Shown one piece after another: positions 17,310 through 26,581 of a DNA stretch of 64,000 bases. The notes under the pieces were generated by a model. That model ran no database searches. It was not told where the DNA came from and saw nothing but the letters and a program-made list of their open reading frames with translations. Every line of letters starts with the position of its first letter. The first letter of the stretch is position 1. The DNA comes from Petrimonas sulfuriphila. Lineage in GTDB: Bacteria; Bacteroidota; Bacteroidia; Bacteroidales; Dysgonomonadaceae. Made by a program: the position numbers and the translations under genes. Where the stretch lies: the NCBI RefSeq assembly GCF_051201015.1, contig NZ_JBPEHI010000001.1; one strand, given 5' to 3'.

Positions 17310-18384
17310 CAGTGTGTCGTTGTTTTTCTTCACCCGTTGTGGAAATCCTTGCGAACGACCCCGGATAATTCTCGTTGATAAAATCGATAAGTTTTTCGCG
17401 GACTGACACGCGTAAATCCCAGTTTTTAGAGGAATCTTCGCTGCTTACCAGTACACGGATTTCCTTATACCACTGTTTGCTGTCAGTAACTTGAATGTTT
17501 TGTACGCGCCCGTCCCAGTTGGGGTCGTTCTTCACTAAACCGGCAAGCTTTTTACGAAGCGGTGCTACTGGCAGGCCGTAAGAAACGTACAGGAATACTG
17601 TCCCCAGAATATTGGAGCTGGTTCTTGTCCAGTTTTGTACGGGGTTATTCAGGAAATAATCGATGGGTACAATGAGCCGTCTCTCGTCCCAGATTTTTAC
17701 AACCGCATAGGTGATGTTTATCTCCTCGATGCGTCCCCATTCGCCTTGAATGACTACCACATCGTCCAGGCGGATGGGTTGCGTTATAGCTATTTGTACA
17801 CCCGACAAAATTTGTCCGACACTCCGTTGTGCTGCCAGTCCGACTACAATTCCCAGTACACCGGCTGAGGCCAGTAAGCTCATGCCCAATCCCTTTACGG
17901 TTTCGAAAGTCATTAATGCAATTCCGGTGAAAACGATCACTACGGTTACGATGAGTACCTTTTCAATCATATTCAGTTGGGTGAGCCGCCTGCGTGCGGT
18001 CAGGTTATCGGATTGATTAACATCAAGTTTGTTCTGGAAGTACCGGAATACGGCACGGACTGCCTGGACTATCAGCCACCCGATGGAAAGAATCAGCAAT
18101 ACCTGTCCTGTTTTCTGTATGATATCGTAAACCCGGGTATTCTTATCGAGTAATGAACTGAAAATATTCAGTAGAATGGAGAAAATGATCCACGCAGACG
18201 GGACTTTAAAAAGCCGCACGATAAAATCATCTATCAGGCTTTGGCTTCTCAGTGCACGATTGCGCAATTTTTTAAAAATGAAGTTGGAAGCCAAAGTGAG
18301 CAAAATAAACAGGATGATGAAGATAAGAGAAACAAAAATGTGGCGCCACTTATTTTCCGTTATCAGGTCAGTTATATCGTTCAT
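17296..18384 (-). CDS. Mechanosensitive ion channel family protein (MscS type)
   Basis: A 362-residue MscS-family channel of the inner membrane, which opens under membrane tension and releases solutes on hypo-osmotic shock. An N-terminal segment (about residues 15-40) and two further hydrophobic helices precede the pore helix, where the glycine/alanine-rich SLLASAGVLGIVVGLAAQ lies. The beta-domain signature ITQPIRLDDVVVI, then GRIEEINITYAVV and VPIDYFLNNPVQNW, follows. The start is set at the ATG at 18384 (MNDITDL). It lies 24 nt after the trehalose synthase/phosphatase gene on the same strand, so the two look like an osmotic-stress operon. Confidence 0.93.
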   Translation of the reverse strand: MNDITDLITENKWRHIFVSLIFIILFILLTLASNFIFKKLRNRALRSQSLIDDFIVRLFKVPSAWIIFSILLNIFSSLLDKNTRVYDIIQKTGQVLLILSIGWLIVQAVRAVFRYFQNKLDVNQSDNLTARRRLTQLNMIEKVLIVTVVIVFTGIALMTFETVKGLGMSLLASAGVLGIVVGLAAQRSVGQILSGVQIAITQPIRLDDVVVIQGEWGRIEEINITYAVVKIWDERRLIVPIDYFLNNPVQNWTRTSSNILGTVFLYVSYGLPVAPLRKKLAGLVKNDPNWDGRVQNIQVTDSKQWYKEIRVLVSSEDSSKNWDLRVSVREKLIDFINENYPGSFARISTTGEEKQRHTATDG

Positions 18385-18408
18385 AAGATAAAAAGTCAAA
18401 AAAGTCTC

Positions 18409-20577
18409 TTATTTAATCAGGTTTTCAAAAAAAGGAATTACCGAGGATTGAACCGGAATCCGGTATTTAGCAGCAGGCGAAAAATGCCCTACTTTTATGC
18501 TCACCCCGCCGGGCGGAAGTGCGTGGAACATATCTTCGTCGGTGGTGTCGTCGCCGATGGCAAGGATAAAGTCGTAATTATTTTTTCCCAACAGTCGTTT
18601 CACTTCGCTGCCTTTGTTAAAGTCCGGAGATTTGATTTCCACGATTTTATTTCCGGGAACGATCTGCAAGTTCAGGCGTGAAGCCGGCCCCATCAGTGCA
18701 TTTATAAGCTGCTTCTGGCGTAGTTCGGCTAGCCATACATCCACGTTCCTGTAATGCCAGACCAGCGAGGAATCCTTTATTTCCATACGTGAGCGGGGAG
18801 TTTTGTCGATGGTGTGCTCTATGATTCGAAGGATCTCATCGTCCCACGTTATTTTTTCCTGAACATTTTTATGCCATTTGTGGTTTTCCTTGAAAAATGC
18901 GCCGTGCTCAGCGGCAAAGTCCAAATCGATCCCCTTGAACCACTTGTCCAGCACCTGACGATTCCTTCCGCTGTTGATGACTACTTTGTTCTTTTTGTCG
19001 GCGGTCATCTTTTTTAATAAGTTCAACAATTCTTTGGAAGGGACTGCATCTTCGGGGTTTTTCACGAAGGGCGACAAGGTCCCGTCGTAATCGAGCAAGA
19101 TTAATCTTGTGTAAGCCTGGTCGTACTCCTTTTTTATTTGTGAGAGCTGTCGTTTACCTACGATTTTCTGAAAAATTTCGTTGTTCTGCTTACTTATGTA
19201 GAGAAGTTCCTTCACGAAATCATTCGCCCATTTTTTTACGGTTTGGGTGGATATCCGTTTTTGCATGTTGTTGAGCCGGATACGTTGTTCCTTTTTCGGC
19301 ATGGTCAATGCCTGGAGAATAGCCGCTTCAATTTCCTGTGTATCGTTCGGATTGATAATGATGGCATCGGTCAGTTCAATGGCTGCCCCCGCCATCTCGC
19401 TGAGTATCAATACGCCGGGTTTTCCCCGTTTGGTGGCAAGATATTCTTTGGCTACCAGGTTCATTCCGTCGCGTAGCGGGGTAACCATGGCGATGTCTGC
19501 AATGTCGTAAAGTGCTACCAGTTCATTGAAGGGGAAACTCTGGTAAAAATAGTACACAGGGGTCCAGCCGAGGGTAGAATACATGCCGTTTATTTTACCA
19601 ATATATTGGTCTATCCGGGTTTTCAGGTCGGCATACCTGTCCACTGCATCGCGGGAAGGTACGACTATCATTGCCAGCGATACCTTTTTGTGGTATTCGG
19701 GATGATTTTCAAGAAAATTGGCGAACCCGTTCAACCGGTGCAGAATTCCCTTGCTGTAGTCGAGCCGGTCGACCGACAAAACAATGGTTTGATTACCCAG
19801 TTCTTCTATCAGCCTTTTTGATATTTTCTTTACCTCCGGGAGTGAGGGCGCCCGATGATACTGTTCATAATTTATACCCATAGGGAATGCATCCACATGT
19901 ACGATACGGTCTTTCAGGCTGATCTCGTCGAGGTTGCAGTTCAGGTCGAGAACCCGGTAGATGGCACTGATAAAATGACGCATGTAGTCGTGCGTGTGAA
20001 ATCCGATTAAATCGGCTCCAAGCAACCCTTCCAGTACTTGTTCCCTTTCCGGGAGCACACGGAATAGTTCGTAAGACGGAAAGGGTATGTGGTGGAAATA
20101 CCCGATGTTTACTTTGGGCTTTTTGTCGCGGATTTTTTTCGGCAGCAACATCAGTTGATAATCTTGTATCCAGACAATATCATCGTCTTCTATAAAGGGC
20201 AGCGCTTCTTCACAGAACAGTGTATTCACCTGCCGGTACGCTTCCCAGTACTCGGCTTTGTACTGTATGTATGCGAAAAAGTAATGACATAGCGGCCATA
20301 TGGTGCTGTTGCTGTAACCTTCGTAATAATTTTCAATCTGTTCTCCAGACAGAAAAACCGGATGATAATTCAACTCATTCAGCTTTTCGGTAATCTCCTG
20401 CTTTTCATTTTCATCATCCACATGGACTCCAGGCCACCCCACCCAATGCATTTCCGCATCGGTTTCCAAAGACCCCAATCCTGTGGCCAGCCCTCCTTCG
20501 CTGCGTTTTACGACAAAGGAGTCTTCGGTTCTTTCAATTTTGACAGGAAGCCTGTTGGCTATAATAAGGATTTTCAT
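18409..20577 (-). CDS. Bifunctional trehalose-6-phosphate synthase/phosphatase
   Basis: A 722-residue fusion that makes trehalose from UDP-glucose and glucose-6-phosphate and then dephosphorylates it. The N-terminal GT20 synthase (about residues 1-465) has LIIANRLPVK, VGWPG, WIQDYQLMLLP, GYFHHIPFPSYE, FHTHDY, SVDRLDYSKGI and PLRDGMNLVAKEY. The C-terminal HAD-type phosphatase (about 490-720) has the catalytic LLDYDGTLSPF, NSGRN and AIGDDTTDEDMF. Both active sites look intact. Separate OtsA and OtsB proteins are the rule in enterobacteria; the fusion is common in Bacteroidota. It heads a two-gene unit with the MscS channel. Confidence 0.96.
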   Translation of the reverse strand: MKILIIANRLPVKIERTEDSFVVKRSEGGLATGLGSLETDAEMHWVGWPGVHVDDENEKQEITEKLNELNYHPVFLSGEQIENYYEGYSNSTIWPLCHYFFAYIQYKAEYWEAYRQVNTLFCEEALPFIEDDDIVWIQDYQLMLLPKKIRDKKPKVNIGYFHHIPFPSYELFRVLPEREQVLEGLLGADLIGFHTHDYMRHFISAIYRVLDLNCNLDEISLKDRIVHVDAFPMGINYEQYHRAPSLPEVKKISKRLIEELGNQTIVLSVDRLDYSKGILHRLNGFANFLENHPEYHKKVSLAMIVVPSRDAVDRYADLKTRIDQYIGKINGMYSTLGWTPVYYFYQSFPFNELVALYDIADIAMVTPLRDGMNLVAKEYLATKRGKPGVLILSEMAGAAIELTDAIIINPNDTQEIEAAILQALTMPKKEQRIRLNNMQKRISTQTVKKWANDFVKELLYISKQNNEIFQKIVGKRQLSQIKKEYDQAYTRLILLDYDGTLSPFVKNPEDAVPSKELLNLLKKMTADKKNKVVINSGRNRQVLDKWFKGIDLDFAAEHGAFFKENHKWHKNVQEKITWDDEILRIIEHTIDKTPRSRMEIKDSSLVWHYRNVDVWLAELRQKQLINALMGPASRLNLQIVPGNKIVEIKSPDFNKGSEVKRLLGKNNYDFILAIGDDTTDEDMFHALPPGGVSIKVGHFSPAAKYRIPVQSSVIPFFENLIK

Positions 20578-20915
20578 ACGATTCTATTTTTATTCACTTT
20601 TGTTATTGGTTCCCGCAGGATATAAGGTGTCCTGCGTTGATATACAGCATTGAACCTGGATAATTGGCGAGCAGTTCAATCAATTTTTTTCCAATCGGTT
20701 TAAAAATATAACAGTCCCGTTCCAGGAAAGATCAATTTTTAACATATTTTTATAATATAAGGGAGGAATTGGTGTTGAACTTCTGTCAGGAATCTAAAAA
20801 AAATGCAATCTTTTGCCTGTTCCATATTTTTATAGTAATTTCGTACTCAGATTTCACAATGCTTATATTCTTCAAGACTTTCGTAAAATCAAATCAATAA
20901 AATAATCATATTGTC
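20578..20915. other. Divergent intergenic region between trehalose gene and nifJ
   Basis: These 338 bases hold no credible gene. The strand-minus side must carry the promoter of the trehalose synthase/phosphatase gene, but I find no good TAnnTTTG there. The plus side carries the candidate nifJ promoter. The middle is AT-rich. Confidence 0.6.
20812..20843 (+). promoter_or_regulatory. Candidate nifJ promoter
   Basis: TTTG (20812-20815), 20 nt, then TAATTTCG (20836-20843), one mismatch from TAnnTTTG. Spacing fits the Bacteroidota housekeeping promoter. The implied leader is about 65 nt. Confidence 0.5.
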
Positions 20916-23900
20916 ATGACAAAAAAGAAGAACTATTTAACCTGTGACGGTAATCAGGCTGCAGCACATATCGCCTATATGTTTAGTGAGGTAGCTGCTA
21001 TTTACCCGATTACACCTTCGTCGACGATGGCAGAATACATCGATGAATGGGCCGCTGCGGGAAGAAAAAACATTTTCGGGCAGCCTGTACTGGTACAGGA
21101 GATGCAATCCGAAGCTGGAGCCGCAGGCGCTGTTCACGGTTCGTTGCAGGCGGGGGCATTAACATCCACATTTACCGCATCACAGGGTTTGTTGTTGATG
21201 TTGCCCAACATGTATAAAATTGCAGGAGAGTTGCTCCCCGGAGTATTCCATGTATCGGCACGGGCCATTGCTGCACAGGCATTGTCTATTTTTGGTGACC
21301 ACCAGGACGTTATGGCAGCACGCCCAACCGGTTTTGCATCGTTCGCTACGGGATCTGTACAGGAAGTGATGGATTTGGCAGCTGTTGCCCATTTGGCGGC
21401 AATAGAGAGCAGGGTACCGTTTTTGCATTTTTTTGATGGATTCCGCACTTCACACGAAATTCAGAAGATTGAAGCGTTGACAAACGATGATCTGGCTCCG
21501 TTAATCAATCAGGAGGCATTAGCCGGTTTCCGGCAGAGAGCGTTGAGTCCTGATGCACCTGTTACACGAGGAACGGCTCAAAACGATGATATTTATTTTC
21601 AGTCCCGTGAAGCGGCTAATCCTTTTTACAACGCTGTTCCGGGTATTGTTGAGAAATACCTGGAAAAACTGGCAGCTGTAACCGGCCGTAAGTACGGATT
21701 GTTTGATTATTACGGTGATCCCGAGGCGGAAAGAGTGATTATTGCTATGGGTTCCGTTACTGAAGCCATCCGCGAAGTGGTTGACCACAAAAACGCCAAC
21801 GGCGAAAAAGTGGGTATGGTAGCCGTTCACCTGTACCGTCCTTTTAAAGCCGAAGCATTTCTGTCGGTCATCCCGAAAACAGCCCGTAGGATTGCTGTTC
21901 TCGACAGGACAAAAGAACCCGGTGCTACCGGACAGCCGCTTTATCTGGACGTGAAAGACAGTTTCTACGGAAAAGAGAATGCCCCGGTGATTGTCGGAGG
22001 TATTTACGGTTTATCCTCTAAAGATACTACCCCGGGACAGATTATCTCGGTTTACGACAACCTGGCGATGAACATGCCGAAAAACGATTTCACCATCGGA
22101 ATTGTGGACGATGTGACATTTAAATCGTTGCCGAAAGTTGAGGAGGTCTCGATGGATGAAACAACCTACGAAGCCAAGTTTTACGGCTTGGGATCCGACG
22201 GAACGGTTGGAGCCAATAAAAACTCCATCAAGATTATCGGGGATAATACCGATAAGTATGTGCAGGCCTATTTTGCTTACGACTCCAAGAAATCGGGAGG
22301 ATTTACCTGTTCCCATCTCCGTTTTGGAGATAACCGTATCCGCTCCACTTATCTGGTGAATACACCCAACTTCGTAGCCTGTCACGTTCCGGCATACCTG
22401 CATCTTTACGATGTTACCGCCGGACTGAAAAAGGGAGGAACCTTCCTGCTCAATTCATTGTGGCCGAAAGAAGAAGTTGGCAATCATCTGCCGGACAACG
22501 TGAAGAAATACCTGGCCAAAAACAACATTAAGTTGTACATCATAAATGCTACAAACATAGCGGATGAGATAGGGTTGGGCAACAGGACCAATACCATTCT
22601 CCAGTCGGCATTTTTTAAAATATCCAACGTAATTCCTTATGAACTGGCGGTGGAACAGATGAAAAAATTCATTGTAAAATCGTACGGTAGAAAAGGAGAA
22701 GAAATTATAAAAATGAACTATGCGGCTGTTGACCGCGGAGGAGAAGTTGAACAGGTTGAAGTTCTTCGGGAATGGGCGGACCTGAATGTGGATACGGTAC
22801 AAAAAGACGATGCTCCGGAATTTATTCAAAAAGTGGTTCGTCCTGTAAATGCCCAGCGCGGATATGATTTGCCGGTTTCGGTTTTTGTGGGCCGTGAAGA
22901 CGGAACATGGGAACACGGTACGGCTACTTACGAAAAACGCGGTGTGGCTGCTTCGGTTCCTGTCTGGAATCCCGACAACTGCATCCAGTGTAACCAGTGT
23001 GCCTACGTTTGTCCGCACGCTACTATCCGTCCGTTCGTGCTCGATGAGAAAGAACAGAAAGGGCTGGGAGAAGAGGTGGCGCTATTGAAAACACAGGGAA
23101 AACAGTTCGAGGGAACCGCTTTCCGGATTCAAGTGGATGTGCTGGATTGTCTGGGTTGTGGAAATTGCGTGGATGTTTGTCCGGGCAAGAAAGGGCAGAG
23201 CGCTCTAGAAATGGTTCCCATTACCACACAATACGATAACCAGAAGAACTGGGATTATATGGTTCAACACGTCAGCAGTAAAGCCCACCTGGTGGATACC
23301 AAGCTGAACGTAAAAAACTCCCAGTTCGCAAAACCGTTGTTTGAGTTCTCCGGCGCCTGCTCGGGTTGCGGTGAGACTCCGTACATCAAGCTTATTACGC
23401 AACTGTATGGCGACCGTATGATGATTGCCAATGCTACCGGATGTTCTTCCATTTACGGTGCGTCGGCTCCGTCAACCCCATATACCAAAAACGAAGAAGG
23501 CAAAGGGCCGTCGTGGGCTAACTCGTTGTTCGAGGATAATGCCGAGTTTGGTTTTGGATTCGTTATTGCTCAGGCAAGCATGCGTAACCGCGTAGGGGAT
23601 TTGATGCAGAAAGCCCGTAAATCGGCTGACTTTTCTGATTCTCAAAAGGAGCTGTTTGTCCAGTGGATCGAAAACAAGGACAACGGAGAAGCCATAAAAG
23701 AGATTTCGGCTCAGATTGTGGGCGTGCTAACCGGTATGGAAAACGAAATTGCCAAAGAGATCCTTTCGCTCGAAAAGTACCTGACCAAGAAATCCATCTG
23801 GGTGTTTGGTGGTGACGGCTGGGCATACGATATCGGCTTTGGCGGCCTCGACCACGTCTTGGCTATGGGGCAGGATATCAATGTGCTGGTGCTCGATACC

Positions 23901-24482
23901 GAAGTATATTCCAATACCGGCGGACAATCCTCGAAATCAACCCCTACAGCTGCCGTTGCCAAATTTGCCGCTGCAGGGAAACGTATCCGCAAAAAAGACC
24001 TGGGTATGATTGCGGCGACTTACGGTTATGTATACGTGGCTCAGGTAGCTATGGGCGCCAATCAGGCTCATTACCTCAAGGCATTGAAAGAAGCCGAGGA
24101 ATACAACGGGCCGTCGCTCATCATTGCTTATTCGCCTTGTATCAGCCACGGGTTAAGAAGCGGTATGGGTATGGCTCAGACCGAGCAGAAAAAAGCCGTT
24201 GAATGCGGTTACTGGAGCTTGTGGCGTTACAACCCGAAACTGGAAGAAGAGGGCAAAAATCCGTTTGTACTCGACAGTAAGGAACCCGACTGGAGTAAGT
24301 TCAGGGATTTCCTGATGGGTGAAGTGCGTTACACGCAGCTGGTGAAATCTTTCCCGCACGAAGCCGATGAACTTTTTGAAGCGGCCAAGGAAAATGCCCA
24401 GTGGCGTTATCGTTCATACCAACGTATGGCCAATGCCCACTTTGGCTCAGTGGATGCTGAAACTGCGAAAGCAGAAGGATAA
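20916..24482 (+). CDS. nifJ: Pyruvate:ferredoxin (flavodoxin) oxidoreductase
   Basis: A 1188-residue single-chain PFOR that decarboxylates pyruvate to acetyl-CoA and reduces ferredoxin, the central oxygen-sensitive step of anaerobic fermentation. Domain order is complete. The N-terminal pyrimidine-binding domain has YPITPSSTMAE. The transketolase C-like and gamma domains follow. The ferredoxin domain carries two [4Fe-4S] motifs (CIQCNQCAYVCP and CLGCGNCVDVCPGK). The C-terminal TPP-binding domain has GACSGCGETPY, ATGCSSIYGAS, GGDGWAYDIGFGG and DTEVYSNTGGQ. A late cysteine (CGYWSLWRYNP) completes the third cluster. It has its own promoter and is followed by a strong terminator, so it is monocistronic. 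It is good evidence for an anaerobe. Confidence 0.98.
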   Translation: MTKKKNYLTCDGNQAAAHIAYMFSEVAAIYPITPSSTMAEYIDEWAAAGRKNIFGQPVLVQEMQSEAGAAGAVHGSLQAGALTSTFTASQGLLLMLPNMYKIAGELLPGVFHVSARAIAAQALSIFGDHQDVMAARPTGFASFATGSVQEVMDLAAVAHLAAIESRVPFLHFFDGFRTSHEIQKIEALTNDDLAPLINQEALAGFRQRALSPDAPVTRGTAQNDDIYFQSREAANPFYNAVPGIVEKYLEKLAAVTGRKYGLFDYYGDPEAERVIIAMGSVTEAIREVVDHKNANGEKVGMVAVHLYRPFKAEAFLSVIPKTARRIAVLDRTKEPGATGQPLYLDVKDSFYGKENAPVIVGGIYGLSSKDTTPGQIISVYDNLAMNMPKNDFTIGIVDDVTFKSLPKVEEVSMDETTYEAKFYGLGSDGTVGANKNSIKIIGDNTDKYVQAYFAYDSKKSGGFTCSHLRFGDNRIRSTYLVNTPNFVACHVPAYLHLYDVTAGLKKGGTFLLNSLWPKEEVGNHLPDNVKKYLAKNNIKLYIINATNIADEIGLGNRTNTILQSAFFKISNVIPYELAVEQMKKFIVKSYGRKGEEIIKMNYAAVDRGGEVEQVEVLREWADLNVDTVQKDDAPEFIQKVVRPVNAQRGYDLPVSVFVGREDGTWEHGTATYEKRGVAASVPVWNPDNCIQCNQCAYVCPHATIRPFVLDEKEQKGLGEEVALLKTQGKQFEGTAFRIQVDVLDCLGCGNCVDVCPGKKGQSALEMVPITTQYDNQKNWDYMVQHVSSKAHLVDTKLNVKNSQFAKPLFEFSGACSGCGETPYIKLITQLYGDRMMIANATGCSSIYGASAPSTPYTKNEEGKGPSWANSLFEDNAEFGFGFVIAQASMRNRVGDLMQKARKSADFSDSQKELFVQWIENKDNGEAIKEISAQIVGVLTGMENEIAKEILSLEKYLTKKSIWVFGGDGWAYDIGFGGLDHVLAMGQDINVLVLDTEVYSNTGGQSSKSTPTAAVAKFAAAGKRIRKKDLGMIAATYGYVYVAQVAMGANQAHYLKALKEAEEYNGPSLIIAYSPCISHGLRSGMGMAQTEQKKAVECGYWSLWRYNPKLEEEGKNPFVLDSKEPDWSKFRDFLMGEVRYTQLVKSFPHEADELFEAAKENAQWRYRSYQRMANAHFGSVDAETAKAEG

Positions 24483-24503
24483 CAATTGCATATTCATGAA
24501 CAT

Positions 24504-24540
24504 AAAAAAGCGATACGTCGGTCGGCGTTTCGCTTTTTTT
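24504..24540 (+). terminator. Intrinsic terminator of nifJ
   Basis: A 10-bp stem (24504-24513 with its partner ending at 24539), a T-T mismatch, three more pairs (ACG/CGT) and an 8-nt loop, ending in a run of seven T. It lies 21 nt after the nifJ stop. Confidence 0.85.
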
Positions 24541-24586
24541 GCCGGTTTGCTTTGATTTTTTTAATCGTCGGACTGCGTTAAAATCG

Positions 24587-24594
24587 TATCTTTG
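24587..24594 (+). promoter_or_regulatory. -7 box of aroQ
   Basis: TATCTTTG matches TAnnTTTG exactly, 21 nt before the aroQ ATG and just after the nifJ terminator. Confidence 0.6.
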
Positions 24595-24615
24595 CAACCA
24601 CAAACATATACAACA

Positions 24616-25047
24616 ATGAAAATCCAAATTATCAACGGACCTAATCTTAACTTGTTGGGGATGAGGGAGCCCAGTGTTTACGGAGATCAATCTTTCTCGG
24701 CCTTTTTCGAAAGGTTGAAGGAGGTGTTTCCCGAAATCAGGCTGGACCATTATCAATCGAATGTTGAAGGGGAAATCATCAATAAGATTCATGAGACGGG
24801 GTTTGATTATGACGGCATCATCCTCAATGCCGGGGGGTATACCCACACCTCGGTTGCTATCCGCGATGCGATCAAGTCGGTGAGGACCCCGGTGATCGAA
24901 GTACATATCTCCAACGTATATGCCCGGGAAGAGTTCCGTCATCAATCCATGATCTCGGCAGTTTGTGCAGGGGTGATCGGCGGGTTTGGACTGAACTCCT
25001 ATCGTTTAGCTGTGGAAGCCTTGATAATGGCAAACAAAACGGATTAA
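24616..25047 (+). CDS. aroQ: Type II 3-dehydroquinate dehydratase
   Basis: A 143-residue dodecameric-type dehydroquinase of the shikimate pathway, dehydrating 3-dehydroquinate to 3-dehydroshikimate. Motifs include IINGPNLNLLGMREPSVYG with the active-site Arg/Tyr loop, QSNVEGEIINKIHE, LNAGGYTHTSVAIRDA and EVHISNVYAREEFRHQS with the catalytic His. The start is the ATG at 24616, downstream of the -7 box, which excludes the in-frame ATG-less extension upstream. The gene is alone between the nifJ terminator and pyk. Confidence 0.96.
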   Translation: MKIQIINGPNLNLLGMREPSVYGDQSFSAFFERLKEVFPEIRLDHYQSNVEGEIINKIHETGFDYDGIILNAGGYTHTSVAIRDAIKSVRTPVIEVHISNVYAREEFRHQSMISAVCAGVIGGFGLNSYRLAVEALIMANKTD

Positions 25048-25061
25048 AAAGTGTTTAATGG

Positions 25062-25076
25062 TCAGATGACATCTGA
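25062..25076. promoter_or_regulatory. Perfect 15-bp palindrome upstream of pyk
   Basis: TCAGATG-A-CATCTGA is perfectly symmetric about a central base. It lies about 30 nt before the pyk ATG. It could be an operator for a dimeric regulator or part of a weak hairpin; nothing else in the window repeats it as far as I can see. Confidence 0.3.
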
Positions 25077-25105
25077 GATCTAAAAAATTCTCAACTAAAT
25101 TAACA

Positions 25106-26578
25106 ATGCTAAAACATACTAAAATTGTAGCCACAATTTCGGATAAACGTTGCGATGTCCCTTTCATTCAGCAGCTTTTTGCAGAAGGAATGGATGTTGT
25201 CAGGTTAAATTCGGCTCACCTTGACCAGGAAGGATTTCTGAAAATTATAAACAACGTTCGTGCAGTGTCGGACAGAATTGCCATTCTGGTTGATACGAAA
25301 GGCCCGGAAATAAGGACAACTGTAGCTTCCGAACCCATCGAACTCACCACTGGCGACCGGGTGAAGGTTATCGGTAATCCCGGGAGCGTTTCATCCAAAG
25401 AGGCTATTTATGTCTCTTACCCGAACATTGTCGATGAGATGAACGTGGGTGACGATATTCTGATTGATGACGGAGAAATTGACCTGAAGGTGATCGATAA
25501 AGATGCTGGTTACCTGCTTTGTAGTGTGCAAAATGACGGGACGGTCGGAAGCCGGAAAAGCGTGAATATTCCCGGAGTCCGTATCAACCTGCCGAGTATA
25601 ACCGAACGCGATAGAAAATTTATTGCCCTATCTGCAAAGCACGATGTCGATTTTATTGCACATTCGTTTGTGCGAAACAAAGAAGATGTATTGGAAGTCC
25701 AGAAAATTTTGAATGAACTGAACAGTCCAATAAAAATTATCGCGAAAATTGAGAATCAAGAAGGTGTGGACAACATCGATGAAATATTACGCCATGCCTA
25801 TGGGATTATGATTGCGCGTGGTGATTTGGGAGTGGAGGTGGCTCAGGAGAAAATTCCGGCTATTCAGCGGACACTTATCCGGAAAGCTATCCATCATAAA
25901 AAACCGGTTATTGTCGCAACGCAAATGTTGCACACCATGATTGAATATCCCCGCCCGACGCGTGCCGAAATAACCGATGTTGCCAATGCCATTTATTACC
26001 GGACCGACGCTATTATGTTAAGCGGTGAAACAGCTTACGGAAAATATCCGGTGGAGGCGGTGAGAACCATGACAAAAGTGGCTTTTGAAACCGAAAAAAC
26101 AAAACTGCCACAAAACGATATCGCCGTTCCATACCAACCTTTGGACGATAACGAAGTTACTTCGTTCCTCGCCAAACAAGCCGTTAAATCGAGCGACCGG
26201 TTAGAAACAAAGGCTATCGTTACCGACAGCCATACGGGTAGAACAGCCCGGGTTTTGGCTGCTTTCCGGGGTAAAAGTCCTGTTTATGCCATTACCACAA
26301 CCGAGAGGCTGGCACGCGAACTGGCCCTGTCTTACGGAGTATGGGCACACCATCAGAGTGGCAAAGGAGATGGAAACACCAAAGAAAGCCGCCGGGCCTA
26401 TTTTGTGGGTGCGATAACAAAACTGATTGAGAATAAGATGATCAAGCCTGAGGATCGCGTGGCGTACATGGGCGGCAGTTTCGGTGAAACCGGTGGAACC
26501 ACTTATCTTGAAATAGCAGAAGCGTGGAGAATTTTGGAAGCGAAAGACAAATATAATTTGCCGGATTATACGCAATAA
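25106..26578 (+). CDS. pyk: Pyruvate kinase
   Basis: A 490-residue glycolytic enzyme that converts phosphoenolpyruvate and ADP to pyruvate and ATP. The barrel starts with TKIVATISDKRCD and carries DTKGPEIRT, IAKIENQEGVDNIDEI, IARGDLGVEV, VIVATQMLHTM and the metal/allosteric region RAEITDVANAI and SGETAYGKYPVEAV. The B domain lies between about residues 70 and 155. The usual R-x-N-x-S-H-G stretch reads RLNSAHL at residues 33-39, so the Ser that helps bind K+ in muscle enzyme is Ala; related Bacteroidota enzymes share this kind of variation. The next gene starts 3 nt after its stop, so pyk heads a run of at least four genes. Confidence 0.96.
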   Translation: MLKHTKIVATISDKRCDVPFIQQLFAEGMDVVRLNSAHLDQEGFLKIINNVRAVSDRIAILVDTKGPEIRTTVASEPIELTTGDRVKVIGNPGSVSSKEAIYVSYPNIVDEMNVGDDILIDDGEIDLKVIDKDAGYLLCSVQNDGTVGSRKSVNIPGVRINLPSITERDRKFIALSAKHDVDFIAHSFVRNKEDVLEVQKILNELNSPIKIIAKIENQEGVDNIDEILRHAYGIMIARGDLGVEVAQEKIPAIQRTLIRKAIHHKKPVIVATQMLHTMIEYPRPTRAEITDVANAIYYRTDAIMLSGETAYGKYPVEAVRTMTKVAFETEKTKLPQNDIAVPYQPLDDNEVTSFLAKQAVKSSDRLETKAIVTDSHTGRTARVLAAFRGKSPVYAITTTERLARELALSYGVWAHHQSGKGDGNTKESRRAYFVGAITKLIENKMIKPEDRVAYMGGSFGETGGTTYLEIAEAWRILEAKDKYNLPDYTQ

Positions 26579-26581
26579 AAG

